NCBI GenBank assembly: GCA_023374025.1
Contig: SIJG01000003.1
Location: forward strand, 1,017,897-1,081,896
DNA: 64,000 nt
Source: Heterodera schachtii
Taxonomy: Eukaryota; Nematoda; Chromadorea; Rhabditida; Heteroderidae
Reading direction: 5' to 3'
In this document: piece after piece, positions 1 through 13,130 of the stretch
Position numbering within the stretch: position 1 is the first letter of the stretch
Layout of the letters: every line of letters starts with the position of its first letter
Made by a program: the position numbers and the translations under genes
Notes under the pieces: generated by a model
What the model was told of the DNA's origin: nothing
Databases searched by the model: none
Seen by the model: the letters and a program-made list of their open reading frames with translations, nothing else

Positions 1-516
1 CCAATTTAAAAATAAAATAAAACGGAAATTAAAAACATATAATTCAAAAAATGAATATAAAAAGACAAATGTTAATATATCATTTTTGAAAACCAATGTT
101 TTTTTTGAAATTTTAAAGCTAATAGAAAACACTTATATTAAGTGCTATTGAATGTTACCGAGATTGTTAGTTTTGTTAGTTCTAAGAAAAATTTCAACTT
201 TCTGACACGAAATTCATGGTTCCAAATAATAAAAATTAAATAATATTTTAATGCAAAACTTTTCAAATATTCTTGTTTATTTTTTGAAATAGGGATAATA
301 ACGAACATTTACATATAAAGTTCTCTTGAATATTATCAAGAAACGCTTAATTTTATTAGTTCTAAGAAAAATTTCAACGAATTTTTGGTCGCAAAAAAAC
401 AAGTGATAGAATTTACTTAATTCGGTTTTTAATTTTTCTTTATATTTTAAAATAAAGTAAGCATTTTTTATATTAAATAATAATTTTAAATTTATTTTAC
501 AATTTACTAAATTTAG
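1..516. other. AT-rich stretch, probably collagen intron
   Basis: No exon recognised. It lies upstream of the first visible collagen IV exon and is probably intronic. A short motif (TTAGTTCTAAGAAAAATTTC) occurs twice, near 176 and 357, each with a diverged flank, so a local duplication of roughly 180 bp period is likely. Confidence 0.4.
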
Positions 517-862
517 CTCCCCCGGCTCTTGCCTGGAAGATTTCCGAACAACGCCGTTTATTGAGTGCAATGGTGCCCGGGGATCATGGTGCTAGCCTTT
601 AAATTTATCTTATCATTTTTTGAAAATTTTCAGCCATTTCTTCGCCAACAAATTCAGTTTCTGGCTGACAACTATTGAGGACCAGCAACAGTTTATTGTA
701 AGACTACTGTATTTAAAATAAATTTACAAATTAAATTTTATTTGTAACTTTTTATTTATCCACTAAAATTGCTTTAAGATCCCACAAAGTCAAACACTGA
801 AGGCGGGCAATCAACGTTCTCGGATTTCGCGCTGCCAAGTGTGTACCAAAACAACTCGATAA
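517..862 (+). CDS. Type IV collagen alpha chain, C-terminal NC1 end (partial)
   Basis: Three exons join in phase: 517-588, 634-697 and 779-862 (stop TAA at 860-862). They encode the end of the second C4 repeat of the NC1 domain: [20 protein letters not shown], then a [15 protein letters not shown] block, then [16 protein letters not shown] and a short basic tail. The order of cysteines and the SFWLTTIED and SRCQVC motifs are diagnostic of collagen IV. NC1 domains trimerise collagen IV chains and join trimers in basement membranes outside the cell. All introns are short GT-AG (45 and 81 bp). The triple-helical part and the rest of NC1 lie beyond the left edge. I cannot tell whether it is the alpha-1-like (emb-9) or alpha-2-like (let-2) chain. 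Family assignment is firm. Confidence 0.93.
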
Positions 863-3023
863 ACGCCGTGTCACCAAAATTATTTTGTTTTTTTTTCTAT
901 TAATTGTTTTTTGTTTAATTTTATTAATTGTCATACTGCCAAATTCATCCAATTTCAAAAGGCACCGAATCATATTTTTATTGCTCCTTCCCTTTTCATT
1001 ATGTTTCATTTCACTTTTTTTGTGTTTGTTTTTTGCAATGCCTTCTTCCATCTCTTCTTGCCTGACCTTTTATTAAAATTTGAAATTTATAAAAAAAAGT
1101 TATTTTATTTTATTTTTATTTGTTTATTTTTTCCAAATACGCCAACACTTTTGCCCAGACCGTCTGTTTATATGCATTTTTTCCCTTCTTTTTTTAAATT
1201 TTGCCATTTAATGATATTTTAGTGCTGCCATTTGCCTTTGTAACCAAAATGTGAATTTCACATTTAACATTTTGCTAAAAATTATTTTTTCTAATTACAA
1301 TAAATGTCTTTTGTTGCTTGATTTTTTTAGGCTTTATTATAGAAGCGAAAAGATCAGCAGTGACCCTAAAATCTGGCGTAAAAATGTCAGGAATTCGAAT
1401 TAAGGAAATTCGAATTTTTAATTTCAAATTTGGGTCAAGAACCCTGCTTTACACTTGTTGGCAACTGCTGGAACTGACCTATTTCCTGGGGGTTAGCTCA
1501 AATTTTCATTATTTCATTTCATGCTGAAGCAGTTATTCTAAATGCATTCAATGTTTGAATTCATAATTAATTAACAGCAATTTTTTCTGGAACAAATTCA
1601 TAATTATTTCTTTTTTTTTATTGTTATTTATGGAAAAGGCACGCGCACATTCATGGGCCATATATATATTGTTGTTATATTGATGACACAAGGTTACAAT
1701 AGCTTCTCTTATTACGTAAGAAGCAAATTCTTAGCCAACGAGAAAATGGGGTCAGGGCAGCTCATCCACAGGCAACTCATCCACAAGCGTAAAAAGTGAA
1801 ATAGGCACAAAATGCCATTAAATTTACCAAAATATGCTAATAATCACTTTTATCATTTTAAATAATTTTTGATATCTCATTTTTGGTAAAAAAAAAAAAG
1901 TGATTTTTTGGGTACATTTTCGAAAAATTTTTTTTTATTTTTAGAAGGTGTTTTTCTAAATTTTCCAAAATATGAAAAAATGATAATTTGTACGAAAAAA
2001 GTTGCAAAATTTTGGACTTTTTTGGGACATCCAAAAAATTTTCCTTAAAAAATCCTCAAAAATTGGAAAATATGTACAAAAAAATACAAAAGTCCAAAAT
2101 ATGTATAATATGTACCAAACACAAAAAAGAAAGTGTTTTTCCTCTTCAGTGCGACCGCCCCTTTTTTTGACCCACGCCCAGGCCCAAGAAGAACCCGTAT
2201 AAAAGAACGAAGGAAGAGCCCCACTCATTCGAATTCAATTTCCCATTTTAACTGATTTCCAACAGTTATCAAACGATCTTTTCCAAACGATCAAACCTAT
2301 CCAATTTTTCACACATTTCAATTTTTCAGATATTTTTCACTGCGTTTTTAAATAAAGGTTTTATCAAAAAAAACCTTTCCACTTTTCCTTCCCATAAGGA
2401 AATCCCCTTTTTCCAACCAATCGCCCTCATTCCTCCCATTGGAATTTGGCGCTTCAATTCCTAAACCATAAGCTATAAAGTTTTCCAATTTATCCATTTC
2501 CACCCAAAAATTTAAAAGCAAAATTTTCCATCCCTTTTCTCATACTTTCTGCACCGCCGTTCCCACTCCGGAAACAGCGGCGATAACTATTTAGAGCATG
2601 GAGAAGCCAGGAAAAATATGTATTTACATAAAAATGGAATCCCTGTTTATTATATCATTCGAAAATTATTTCTAATAAAAACTTGGAATTTTTTGATGAT
2701 TATTGCTCCAATAATTGTAAATAAAATTGGAAAAAGAATTTGTCATTTCTCCCAAACAAAATAATTTTTAAGTTTCTCTCTCTGAAACTTGCTAATTAGC
2801 GTTGCCGAATATAAAACACAAAATTATGAATTTAGTTTTTCCATTTTTACCTCTTGACGAATTTAGGAAGAGATATAGCACAAAAAACTTAACTAATTAA
2901 AATGCTTCGATGCGTAAAAATGTTTGCGAAACTTCTCGCAAAAATTTTAATAATTTTAAATTTCTAGGTAATAAGAAAAAATTCATAAATATTTTACGAA
3001 ACCCAAACATATATCAAAAAGAA
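863..3023. other. Intergenic region between collagen and nuclear receptor
   Basis: No convincing exon on either strand; the open frames here are AT-rich and low complexity. It holds a short tandem word (CTCATCCACA, twice near 1760-1780) and, near 1990-2125, degenerate A/T-rich sequence with ATATGTAC-type motifs like those near 13.15 kb. A GC-richer patch near 2555-2590 has a small GCCG/CGGC hairpin. Confidence 0.4.
2198..2204 (+). promoter_or_regulatory. Isolated TATA-box-like site
   Basis: TATAAAA sits in a GC-richer patch (about 2150-2230) that stands out from the surrounding DNA. The layout resembles a core promoter reading to the right, but no gene is recognisable downstream before 3.0 kb, so this may be a remnant or chance. 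Confidence 0.2.
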
Positions 3024-4574
3024 CTATTGCACCTGAACAACGCTCATTAATAATGCTGAATATTTCTCCACTTCGCTTTGCAACAATTTTTGTGCGTGAT
3101 CACTAAGCCCTGGCGAAACTTAAAATAAAAAACATTTAAAAACTGTTAGGGGGTAATTTAAGTTTTATTATTTAATTAATTTAAGTCCATTAGAGACCCA
3201 TATGTGCATAAATGGTCACCCGAAGAAGTACAAATTCTTCATTGTTCAATTTTAAACGGACGAATGATTGGACGGCATTACGCATCAACTTTTTACTCAT
3301 TCCCATGAAACTAAGAAATTTCAAATATAAAAATAATAAATTAAAAAAATTCACTCACACAGAATCTTGCTTATAATATGAATTTTCGAAGACATTAATT
3401 GCCATAACACAATCTGGTGAACAATGAACGTCACAATTTTGTTGCACTGAATAGAAACTATTGCACAACACAAACAATGGCATCGCAATATTACTTCACA
3501 GGGCAATCTTTGAAAATGTGAATCTTTATATAAAAAAGGAAATTGATTAATTAATTTTAAATAATATTTTATTTTTAATTGTTTCACTTTGTCATTTTTG
3601 TCAAACCGCTCAAAGAATGGAAAAGTTTTGCAAATTTCAAATACACATAACATCATAACATAATATCCTTAACCACGTGTGGTAGATTTAGAAAGAAGGA
3701 TCCAAATTGACCGGTTAATTCCTTACCGAAAAATTGTTGGTCAATTCGATCAAATTCAATTTTCGTGAAAAAATTGAGTCAAATGTATCACATTGTGTGT
3801 AAAAAAATTCTGGAATTTGTGTCTGTGAGTAGCGAATTCGTCGCACTTTTTCCTCAATTTGCAGCAATGTTTTACCAAAATAATATTGACTAGTTCCTTT
3901 TGTTCCAGTGACTAAAATAAATTATTGTTACTGTTTTGTCTGTTAATAGCAGAATCATTTTAACATATTTTTGGGTCTTTTTGAAAAATATTTCGCCCTT
4001 ATTTTGCGCTTATCCGCCAAAAAGATTTTGAGTATTAAATCAAATCCTCCTTAAAATATAGTTTTGAAATTTCTTTTCTTCATATAACCGAGTTGAAGAC
4101 GGCACTTTTTCCTGGATGCTCTCTGATTCGTTCTGCAAATGCCATTATTTGTTGCTCATTGAATTCTGTTGCGCAGACTCCTAGTGAGTTCATTCCGACT
4201 GTTAAGCATTTGTACAGTCGGTCAAAAAAGCAAAATTTTTATCAATTATTATTTCTTTATTAAATTTTATTACCTTCGCACTCTCCGCCATTTTTGCAGT
4301 TGTATTCCTTCATCAACGAAATTGTGCGACAAAAAAAATGTTTACAACCTACAATTTAAATGCAAATTCGTGGGTTTAGAATTTTTCAATTAAGTCTGTT
4401 TAATCTCCGAGTTAATTGAAATTTGAAGATTGATTAAACAATTTTGTTTTTTAATTAGTCGCTTTTTCTTTTTCTATCATTCATTTAAATTTGATTACTT
4501 TCACAGGTTTTGACCCAATAATTGAAATATCGACACGGACAATTGCACACCTCACATTTCGAGAGATTAAGCGG
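3024..4574 (-). CDS. Nuclear hormone receptor (DNA-binding plus ligand-binding domain), possibly decaying
   Basis: Exons read on the minus strand: 4499-4574, 4274-4348, about 4104-4228, 3727-3911, 3588-3667, 3495-3523, 3359-3457, 3198-3310, 3024-3109 (stop). The first two encode the first zinc finger: CEVCNCPCRYFNYWVKTCE, then S-CKHFFCRTISLMKEYNC with the P-box region, as in nematode nuclear receptors. Then RLYKCLTVGM, the hallmark end of the DNA-binding domain, the linker LLQIEEKVRRIR, and ligand-domain helices with ICKTFPFFERF, FVRLKLNNEEFVLLRV and LSDHAQKLLQSEVEKYSALL. It would act as a ligand-responsive transcription factor in the nucleus. Oddities: no AG acceptor precedes the RLYKC exon, the last two cysteines of the second finger are not found, and exons 3727-3911 and 3588-3667 are out of phase by one base. 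No start codon was identified. Family certain; functionality doubtful. Confidence 0.8.
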
Positions 4575-5427
4575 CTTTTGTCAGTGTTAGGCTTCATCTT
4601 TTAAATTCCTAAAACGTACAAAAATAATAATTGAAAATAAAATAAATAAATGTGAATATATAAAATAAAATATTCTTATCAAATAAAACAGGGTAAACAA
4701 AAATCCATATCATTTTAAAAATATATATTTTTTATAAGTGAATTAATAATGGGGGAATATGTCGCTAAAATAAGCTCATGTGAATATCGAATTGGTTTTG
4801 TCGTGAAAGAGGTAAATGGAAAAAAGAAATTTATAAATCTTTTTTTCTTTTTAAATTATACATATTAGTTTCTATTTTATTATAAATGTTCATTTTACTA
4901 GGTCATTACATAAAATATGACCTCCCTGTCAAATAAATTTGTTTCAAACAATTTTATTAGTATTTAAAGTTAAATTATATTAATTTAAAGAATGGATCGG
5001 GATCACTTCTCTGTCGACCATACGATGTATACATTTTTTTATCTTTTGCCCAAAATTTATGAATAAAAAGTAAAAATAGGAAAAATAAAAACACCAATCG
5101 GCCCGAAAAATTATTAAAATTGATAATCTGAAAACTCCAATTTTAACAAATAAACTATAAAAATTTTTTTTACAAAAAAAGGAATACCAAAATTTATTTT
5201 TTAAAATAGCCTAACAAATAAGCGTTATAAAGTGTAATTATTTGATTTTTGTGACATTTTATGCTTATTCATGTTTTTCTAAGAATTTTTTTATCCAAAA
5301 ATCATTATAATTTTGTTATTTACATATTTCGCGTTACTTAATATCTCATATGTATTTCGAAAAAACAAGCACGAAAAATAAAGGCACATAAATTACGTAT
5401 CCGAATACTAAATATCCTATACCAAAT
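4575..5427. other. AT-rich intergenic region
   Basis: No exon or element recognised; probably upstream of the nuclear receptor gene on the minus strand. It could hide a first exon of that gene, whose initiator ATG was not found. Confidence 0.3.
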
Positions 5428-8400
5428 ATAACGAAATTTATTTTATGAAAATGAGGTGACCAAAAAGTTCTCAGCCGGTCAAAAAATAAATATAATTATG
5501 GGAAAAGGAAACTTAAAATTTTTCCAAAAAGTATATTTTTTTAAATTTTTTAATTTAAGTAAATTTTCATTGAAATTAAAAATCAAACCGCCTAAAAAAT
5601 GTCTCCAAGCAAAAAAAAAAAAAGTAAAAAACACCACAGGCTTAACCACTAGGTTATATATAAATTTGTGCTCTTTATACTTCATTTGTACATTGCATTT
5701 GAAAAACCGGTACCGGGTAGAGGACCGTATATTCCCTGCCCTGGTCTCATGGCATTCTAAAGCACAAAAATTTACACAAATGAACGAGAGCAGAGCGGTA
5801 GCTGGTCTAGCAATAAAATGCAATTTATTTGAAAAAAAAAATTTAATAACATCTTTGGTTAGGCACCGATTTTTTAAATAATGCTAAAAATAAAAGATGG
5901 GCAACATGCAGGATGATGAATTACGTCATATATTAAGGAAATTAATATAATTCTTTCAATAGCTCTCTCATGGCCTAGTGATCACGTTATTTATTGTTGA
6001 ATATCAATCGGTGCGTAAATTTTAATAATTTTTCGAGTATTATCGAATTGAATAATTCAAAAAATCCTACTCAAATAGGCTAAATTTGTTAAATATGGGC
6101 AAGCATTGATTATTATAATAAAGATTAACAATAAAAATGGGCATTGTGCGGGGTGTGATATGTAAAAAATTATATTAACAAGTAAATGGAGAGAAAAAGT
6201 GATTAATAATTGAAGGTAGAATAATTGAAATAAAAACCCAAGCAATTTTTGAATTAAATTATTGAAATTACTCACTCCAATTCATCAAAATGACATCAAA
6301 TTATTTTCTTTTTGCATTCTTTATTGCCATTATTTGGCTTTACTGCTTCTTTAATGGATGCATAGGCGGTGATAAAAATGAGATTTTTAATGGACTCACT
6401 GATTTTCATTCGGTCTCATCTAACGAGTCATCTTCAAGTTATGGTAAGTTTTATTGAATACTTTTAATTATTCGCTGTACAAGATTTTTGGGGTCGAAAA
6501 TCACAATATTTATTTTATTAAATTATTATAAAGTTTAAAAAATTTTGAAAATTTATTTGAAATTCATTCAAACCTTTTTCGCAAAATTTTGTGATTTTTA
6601 AAAAGATTTTAAAAAAGTTTTGAGTAGGACGGTTCCGATAAGACCCGGCGGTAGAAAATTTGAAAAAAAGTTAGATTTTATATTTTCCTCATTAATTTGA
6701 AATATTTAAAGCTTAAAAAATTTCTTCCATAATATTTCTGAGTTTTAGCTTATGGCAACTGGCAACCTAATCATACGTTAGCGTATGATGGTCCATTTCA
6801 AACAGCAGAAAACTTAAACAGTAAGACATTTTTTGAGTTTTTATTTTTTGAATAATATAATATTTTCCCAAATTTTCGGTTTAAAATAATTCCATTTTTC
6901 TCGTGTGTTTTTTTGTATAAATTAATTAATAAATCATCCAAATTTCTAAAATATCTTTGTTCATGTTTATGACGGAGGAATCCACCCATTTGTGTAATGT
7001 AGTTTCTGAATCATTTTTTCATACACTCCGCTTATTTCTGGCATCACTCTGGCATATTAATTTTTGCAAAAAATCATGAAATATTTTACCTAAATTTTTT
7101 ATTGGATTTTTATACAAAAGATGTGTGAATATATGTATGTGAAGACTTGGGCGGGTTATGACTGGCAGTACAGAACTGCTGACCCTTCCCCATATCCACA
7201 AAAGGCGGAATCGGCCAAAACAAATCTATTAGTATATTCATATTATCACACAAATTACAGACAACACCAAGGAATTTTTGGGAAGAGCTAAAGCAAATTT
7301 CGAACAGGGAATGAAACAAAAGAAAAAGGATAAAGAACAAAATAAAAAGCTGGAGGAAATGAAGCAACAGCTAGCTAAATTGAAGGGAAAATTGTCAAAA
7401 AGGAAAGAATAGATTCATCGAATGAATAGATCATGGCACTTGTTGTTGTTTCATTGGTTGTCTTATTGATCGGCGAAGTAAAAAAAAACTTTGTATCAAT
7501 ATTCAGTAATATTCTGAAACTAAGGATAAAGCCCTGGGGTGGGATCATAAAATGGGATTGCCGACAATTTTTGTGTTCTTCCGGTTTTCTATCGGAATTG
7601 TTTATATTGGTTCAAAAATTATTCCCGAATATTTCGTAATTTTTTTGCAAATATTCTAAATCATAATCAGAAATTTAATCATATTCATTGCCATTTGTCC
7701 AAATTAGTTCTTCAGATCAGCAGTTTCTCCTTTTAATTATTTCATCATTTCGCAGAAATTTCCAGGAAAAAGAATTTATGGGGCCTAACGGTGCCATTTT
7801 TAAAGATAATTAAATATTTTTAAATGATGGAATAGATAATTAGGAAAATAGGTTAAAAATTATTAGCATGTTAAGGTTTTATTTGAAAAAAATTGGATTT
7901 AGATTGAATTTATCAGGCGGTTATTGAAGAACGCAACTCAGCGGTACGGGCCGATAGGCGTCGCCGAAAAAATCTGAAAATCTTGAGTTTCATTAAGTTA
8001 TTTTATGCAATATTGTGCATCATCTATTTACTTTACTTTGAAATTAAAAATTGCGAGAACTTAATTAATAATTTCATGTTATATTTCATTTGATTTAAAT
8101 GATTTTTTTACAATATTTAATATTTTTAAAGACATTCAATTATTAAATTATAATATCTGAAAATTCACCAAATTTTTGCATGCTTCTATGGGATGAATAT
8201 TATTTAAATTGACCAATTTTTCAAAAATCAAAAATGAAAAAATAATGATAAATATTAATTCATATAATAACTCAAATTTTAATTTTTCACATTTTAAATA
8301 GAAAAACCTTAAAATTCTGCTAAAATTTGATTCTGATCAAAAAAGAACATTCATTATATGTATCAGCTTAGCTTAAGTAGATCACGCACTCAATAATAGT

Positions 8401-8991
8401 GGATTGAAAAGCCAAAATGTCTTAAAACGCGGAATATTTTCTAAAAAAAGCCAAAAAGGATTGAAAGTTTTTGCCCCTCTCCGTTCTTTATTTAACTTCA
8501 ATATCAAAATTAGATTATTGAAATAAATCCTCAAAAATTGCTCAAAATTTTAAAATCTGCAGGACGGACTATAACTTTTTTCTTTCTCAACCAAAGTCGA
8601 ACATTTGGTAACATTCGATAGCAAATACATATTATTCCATCTTATTAAAAAAGAAAATCAATTATGGTTCTTGATCTCAAATGCATTTATCTTTAGCAAA
8701 ATTTTCTGCATTTTGTTTCACCGCCAATTATCGTTGTTTTCACGATTTATTTGGTGTGTGTATTACAATAAAAAAATTTGAAATTTAAAAATAATAATGT
8801 ATAATTAAACAATATATATAGTAAGATCAAAGCCATTATCAGATTTTAGATTAGCCAATAAAGTAAGAACAAATTATTACAACCTATACAATAGAAACAA
8901 CATAAAAAGGCTGTAAAACATTCTATACAAAATTAAAAAAAAAAAAAGTTTTTCTTTTGCTAGTAAAAGCAAAGGCGAAATTAATTAGATC
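5428..8991. repeat. Tandem array, unit 1 (about 3.56 kb)
   Basis: The sequence from about 5428 reappears from about 8992 and again from about 12529, at a spacing of 3537-3564 bp. Units 1 and 2 are almost identical from about 6432/9972 onward, with only scattered single-base indels such as an extra A near 6720. The first kilobase (5428-6430 against 8992-9971) is clearly more diverged. The unit contains one small secreted-protein gene. Confidence 0.9.
6290..7412 (+). CDS. Small secreted protein with C-terminal lysine-rich coiled coil (125 aa)
   Basis: Three exons join in phase: 6290-6443, 6749-6820, 7261-7412 (stop TAG). The start ATG is followed by a hydrophobic N-terminus (YFLFAFFIAIIWLYCFF) ending near a G-C-I-G, a good signal peptide. 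The mature part is a Ser-rich stretch, a short aromatic exon (AYGNWQPNHTLAYDGPF), then about 45 residues rich in Lys, Glu and Gln with the heptad-like spacing of a coiled coil. Donors are GGTAAGT and AGTAAGA. A further open stretch at about 7140-7230 (TWAGYDWQYR...) has W, Q and Y spacing like exon 2 and could be an alternative exon, but its phase does not join the coil. No family recognised; secretion is predicted, function unknown. A broken paralogue lies 3.54 kb downstream. Confidence 0.6.
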
Positions 8992-11900
8992 ATAACAAAA
9001 TTTATTTTGAAAAAACAAGGTGACCAAAAAGTATTCATTTGTTAGCAAATCAAAAAATATATAATTTATAGGAAAATTGAAACTGAAAATTTTCCAAAAA
9101 ACCGCCAAAAAATTTTTTCTGTTGTATGGGATTGAACCAAGCAAAAAAGGAAATAAAACTGAATGCTTAAGCACTAGATATATGCAAAATTGCTTGTATG
9201 CTCTCTATACATTATTTAATTAAAATTTTCGTTTCTCTCCACCAATTTTTCACTTCAGACCACCATTCTTAACAGAAAAGTTTTCACGCTTGCCCTACCT
9301 ATATCAGGACCTGACATGTGAAAAACCATTTCCATTAAATAGCTGGTCTAGCAAAAAAATGCAATTTATTTGTCAAAAAATTTTTTATCGCATCTTTGGT
9401 TAGGCATCGATTTTTTAAATAATGCTAAAAATAAAAGATGGGCAACATGCAGGTTGATGAATTACGTCATATATTAAGGAAATTAATAAAAATCTTTCAA
9501 TATCCCTCTCATGGCATAGTGATCACGTTATTTATTGTTGAATATCAATCGATGCGTAAATTTTAATAATTTTTAGAGTATTATCGAATAGGATAATTCA
9601 AAAATTCTACTCAAATAGGCTAAATTTGTTAAATATGGGCAAGCACTGATTATTATAATAAAGATTAACAATAAAAATGGGCATTGTGCGGGGTGTGATA
9701 TGGAAAAAATTATATTAACAAGTAAATAGAGAGAAAAAGTGATTAATAATTGAAAGTAGAATAATTGAAATAAAAACCGAAGCAATTTTTGAAATAAATT
9801 ATTGTAATTACTCACTCCAAATCATCAAAATGACATCAAATTATTTTTTTTTTGCATTGTTTATTGCCATTATTTGGCTTTACTGCTTCTTAAATGGATG
9901 CATATACGGTGATAATAATTAGTATAATAATGGGCTCACTGATTTTCATTCGGTCTCATCTAGCGAGTCATCTTCAAGTTATGGTAAGTTTTATTGAATA
10001 CTTTTAATTATTCGCTGTACAAGATTTTTGGGGTCGAAAATCACAATATTTATTTTATTAAATTATTATAAAGTTTAAAAAATTTTGAAAATTTATTTGA
10101 AATTCATTCAAACCTTTTTCGCAAAATTTTGTGATTTTTAAAAAGATTTTAAAAAAGTTTTGAGTAGGACGGTTCCGATAAGACCCGGCGGTAGAAAATT
10201 TGAAAAAAAGTTAGATTTTATATTTTCCTCATTAATTTGAAATATTTAAAGCTTAAAAATTTCTTCCATAATATTTCTGAGTTTTAGCTTATGGCAACTG
10301 GCAACCTAATCATACGTTAGCGTATGATGGTCCATTTCAAACAGCAGAAAACTTAAACAGTAAGACATTTTTTGAGTTTTTATTTTTTGAATAATATAAT
10401 ATTTTCCCAAATTTTCGGTTTAAAATAATTCCATTTTTCTCGTGTGTTTTTTTGTATAAATTAATTAATAAATCATCCAAATTTCTAAAATATCTTTGTT
10501 CATGTTTATGACGGAGGAATCCACCCATTTGTGTAATGTAGTTTCTGAATCATTTTTTCATACACTCCGCTTATTTCTGGCATCACTCTGGCATATTAAT
10601 TTTTGCAAAAAATCATGAAATATTTTACCTAAATTTTTTATTGGATTTTTATACAAAAGATGTGTGAATATATGTATGTGAAGACTTGGGCGGGTTATGA
10701 CTGGCAGTACAGAACTGCTGACCCTTCCCCATATCCACAAAAGGCGGAATCGGCCAAAACAAATCTATTAGTATATTCATATTATCACACAAATTACAGA
10801 CAACACCAAGGAATTTTTGGGAAGAGCTAAAGCAAATTTCGAACAGGGAATGAAACAAAAGAAAAAGGATAAAGAACAAAATAAAAAGCTGGAGGAAATG
10901 AAGCAACAGCTAGCTAAATTGAAGGGAAAATTGTCAAAAAGGAAAGAATAGATTCATCGAATGAATAGATCATGGCACTTGTTGTTGTTTCATTGGTTGT
11001 CTTATTGATCGGCGAAGTAAAAAAAACTTTGTATCAATATTCAGTAATATTCTGAAACTAAGGATAAAGCCCTGGGGTGGGATCATAAAATGGGATTGCC
11101 GACAATTTTGTGTTCTTCCGGTTTTCTATCGGAATTGTTTATATTGGTTCAAAAATTATTCCCGAATATTTCGTAATTTTTTTGCAAATATTCTAAATCA
11201 TAATCAGAAATTTAATCATATTCATTGCCATTTGTCCAAATTAGTTCTTCAGATCAGCAGTTTCTCCTTTTAATTATTTCATCATTTCGCAGAAATTTCC
11301 AGGAAAAAGAATTTATGGGCCTAACGGTGCCATTTTTAAAGATAATTAAATATTTTTAAATGATGGAATAGATAATTAGGAAAATAGGTTAAAAATTATT
11401 AGCATGTTAAGGTTTTATTTGAAAAAAAATTGGATTTAGATTGAATTTATCAGGCGGTTATTGAAGAACGCAACTCAGCGGTACGGGCCGATAGGCGTCG
11501 CCGAAAAAATCTGAAAATCTTGAGTTTCATTAAGTTATTTTATGCAATATTGTGCATCATCTATTTACTTTACTTTGAAATTAAAAATTGCGAGAACTTA
11601 ATTAATAATTTCATGTTATATTTCATTTGATTTAAATGATTTTTTTACAATATTTAATATTTTTAAAGACATTCAATTATTAAATTATAATATCTGAAAA
11701 TTCACCAAATTTTTGCATGCTTCTATGGGATGAATATTATTTAAATTGACCAATTTTTCAAAAATCAAAAATGAAAAAATAATGATAAATATTAATTCAT
11801 ATAATAACTCAAATTTTAATTTTTCACATTTTAAATAGAAAAACCTTAAAATTCTGCTAAAATTTGATTCTGATCAAAAAAGAACATTCATTATATGTAT

Positions 11901-12528
11901 CAGCTTAGCTTAAGTAGATCACGCACTCAATAATAGTGGATTGAAAAGCCAAAATGTCTTAAAACGCGGAATATTTTCTAAAAAAAGCCAAAAAGGATTG
12001 AAAGTTTTTGCCCCTCTCCGTTCTTTATTTAACTTCAATATCAAAATTAGATTATTGAAATAAATCCTCAAAAATTGCTCAAAATTTTAAAATCTGCAGG
12101 ACGGACTATAACTTTTTTCTTTCTCAACCAAAGTCGAACATTTGGTAACATTCGATAGCAAATACATATTATTCCATCTTATTAAAAAAGAAAATCAATT
12201 ATGGTTCTTGATCTCAAATGCATTTATCTTTAGCAAAATTTTCTGCATTTTGTTTCACCGCCAATTATCGTTGTTTTCACGATTTATTTGGTGTGTGTAT
12301 TACAATAAAAAAATTTGAAATTTAAAAATAATAATGTATAATTAAACAATATATATAGTAAGATCAAAGCCATTATCAGATTTTAGATTAGCCAATAAAG
12401 TAAGAACAAATTATTACAACCTATACAATAGAAACAACATAAAAAGGCTGTAAAACATTCTATACAAAATTAAAAAAAAAAAAAGTTTTTCTTTTGCTAG
12501 TAAAAGCAAAGGCGAAATTAATTAGATC
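8992..12528. repeat. Tandem array, unit 2 (about 3.54 kb)
   Basis: Direct copy of unit 1. Coordinates map by +3539 to +3540 in the gene region and about +3537 near the right end. It carries the nonsense copy of the secreted-protein gene. Point differences cluster in its left kilobase. Confidence 0.9.
9830..10951 (+). pseudogene. Second copy of the secreted coiled-coil gene, broken by a stop
   Basis: Equivalent exons lie at 9830-9983, 10288-10359 and 10800-10951. Exon 1 has several substitutions against unit 1, and codon 31 is TAG (9920-9922), so translation would end just after the signal peptide. Exons 2 and 3 and all splice sites look intact and nearly identical to unit 1. The decay is therefore confined to exon 1 and its upstream flank. 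A downstream re-start is not obvious. Confidence 0.6.
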
Positions 12529-13130
12529 ATAACAAAATTTATTTTGAAAAAACAAGGTGACCAAAAAGTATTCATTTGTTAGCAAATCAAAAAATATATA
12601 ATTTATAGGAAAATTGAAACTGAAAATTTTCCAAAAAACCGCCAAAAAATTTTTTCTGTTGTATGGGATTGAACCAAGCAAAAAAGGAAATAAAACTGAA
12701 TGCTTAAGCACTAGATATATGCAAAATTGCTTGTATGCTCTCTATACATTATTTAATTAAAATTTTCGTTTCTCTCCACCAATTTTTCACTTCAGACCAC
12801 CATTCTTAACAGAAAAGTTTTCACGCTTGCCCTACCTATATCAGGACCTGACATGTGAAAAACCATTTCCATTAAATAGCTGGTCTAGCAATAAAATGCA
12901 ATTTATTTGAAAAAAAAAATTTAATAACATCTTTGGTTAGGCACCGATTTTTTAAATAATGCTAAAAATAAAAGATGGGCAACATGCAGGATGATGAATT
13001 ACGTCATATATTAAGGAAATTAATATAATTCTTTCAATAGCTCTCTCATGGCCTAGTGATCACGTTATTTATTGTTGAATATCAATCGGTGCGTAAATTT
13101 AACAATAAAAATGGGCATTGTGCGGGGTGT
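12529..13130. repeat. Tandem array, truncated unit 3
   Basis: Starts like units 1 and 2. From about 12880 to 13100 it matches unit 1 base for base where unit 2 differs (for example the run after GCAATTTATTTG and the GCACCGATTTT variant). Relative to unit 1 it lacks about 110 bp after GCGTAAATTT and stops abruptly after GCGGGGTGT, where an unrelated AT-rich element remnant begins. It ends before the secreted-protein gene. Confidence 0.85.

Noticed and set aside
7019..7367. Minus-strand frames inside tandem unit 1 (60 and 85 aa, repeated in unit 2)
   Set aside because: They are antisense to the plus-strand exon 3 and its intron, which has proper splice joins and a coiled-coil coding pattern.
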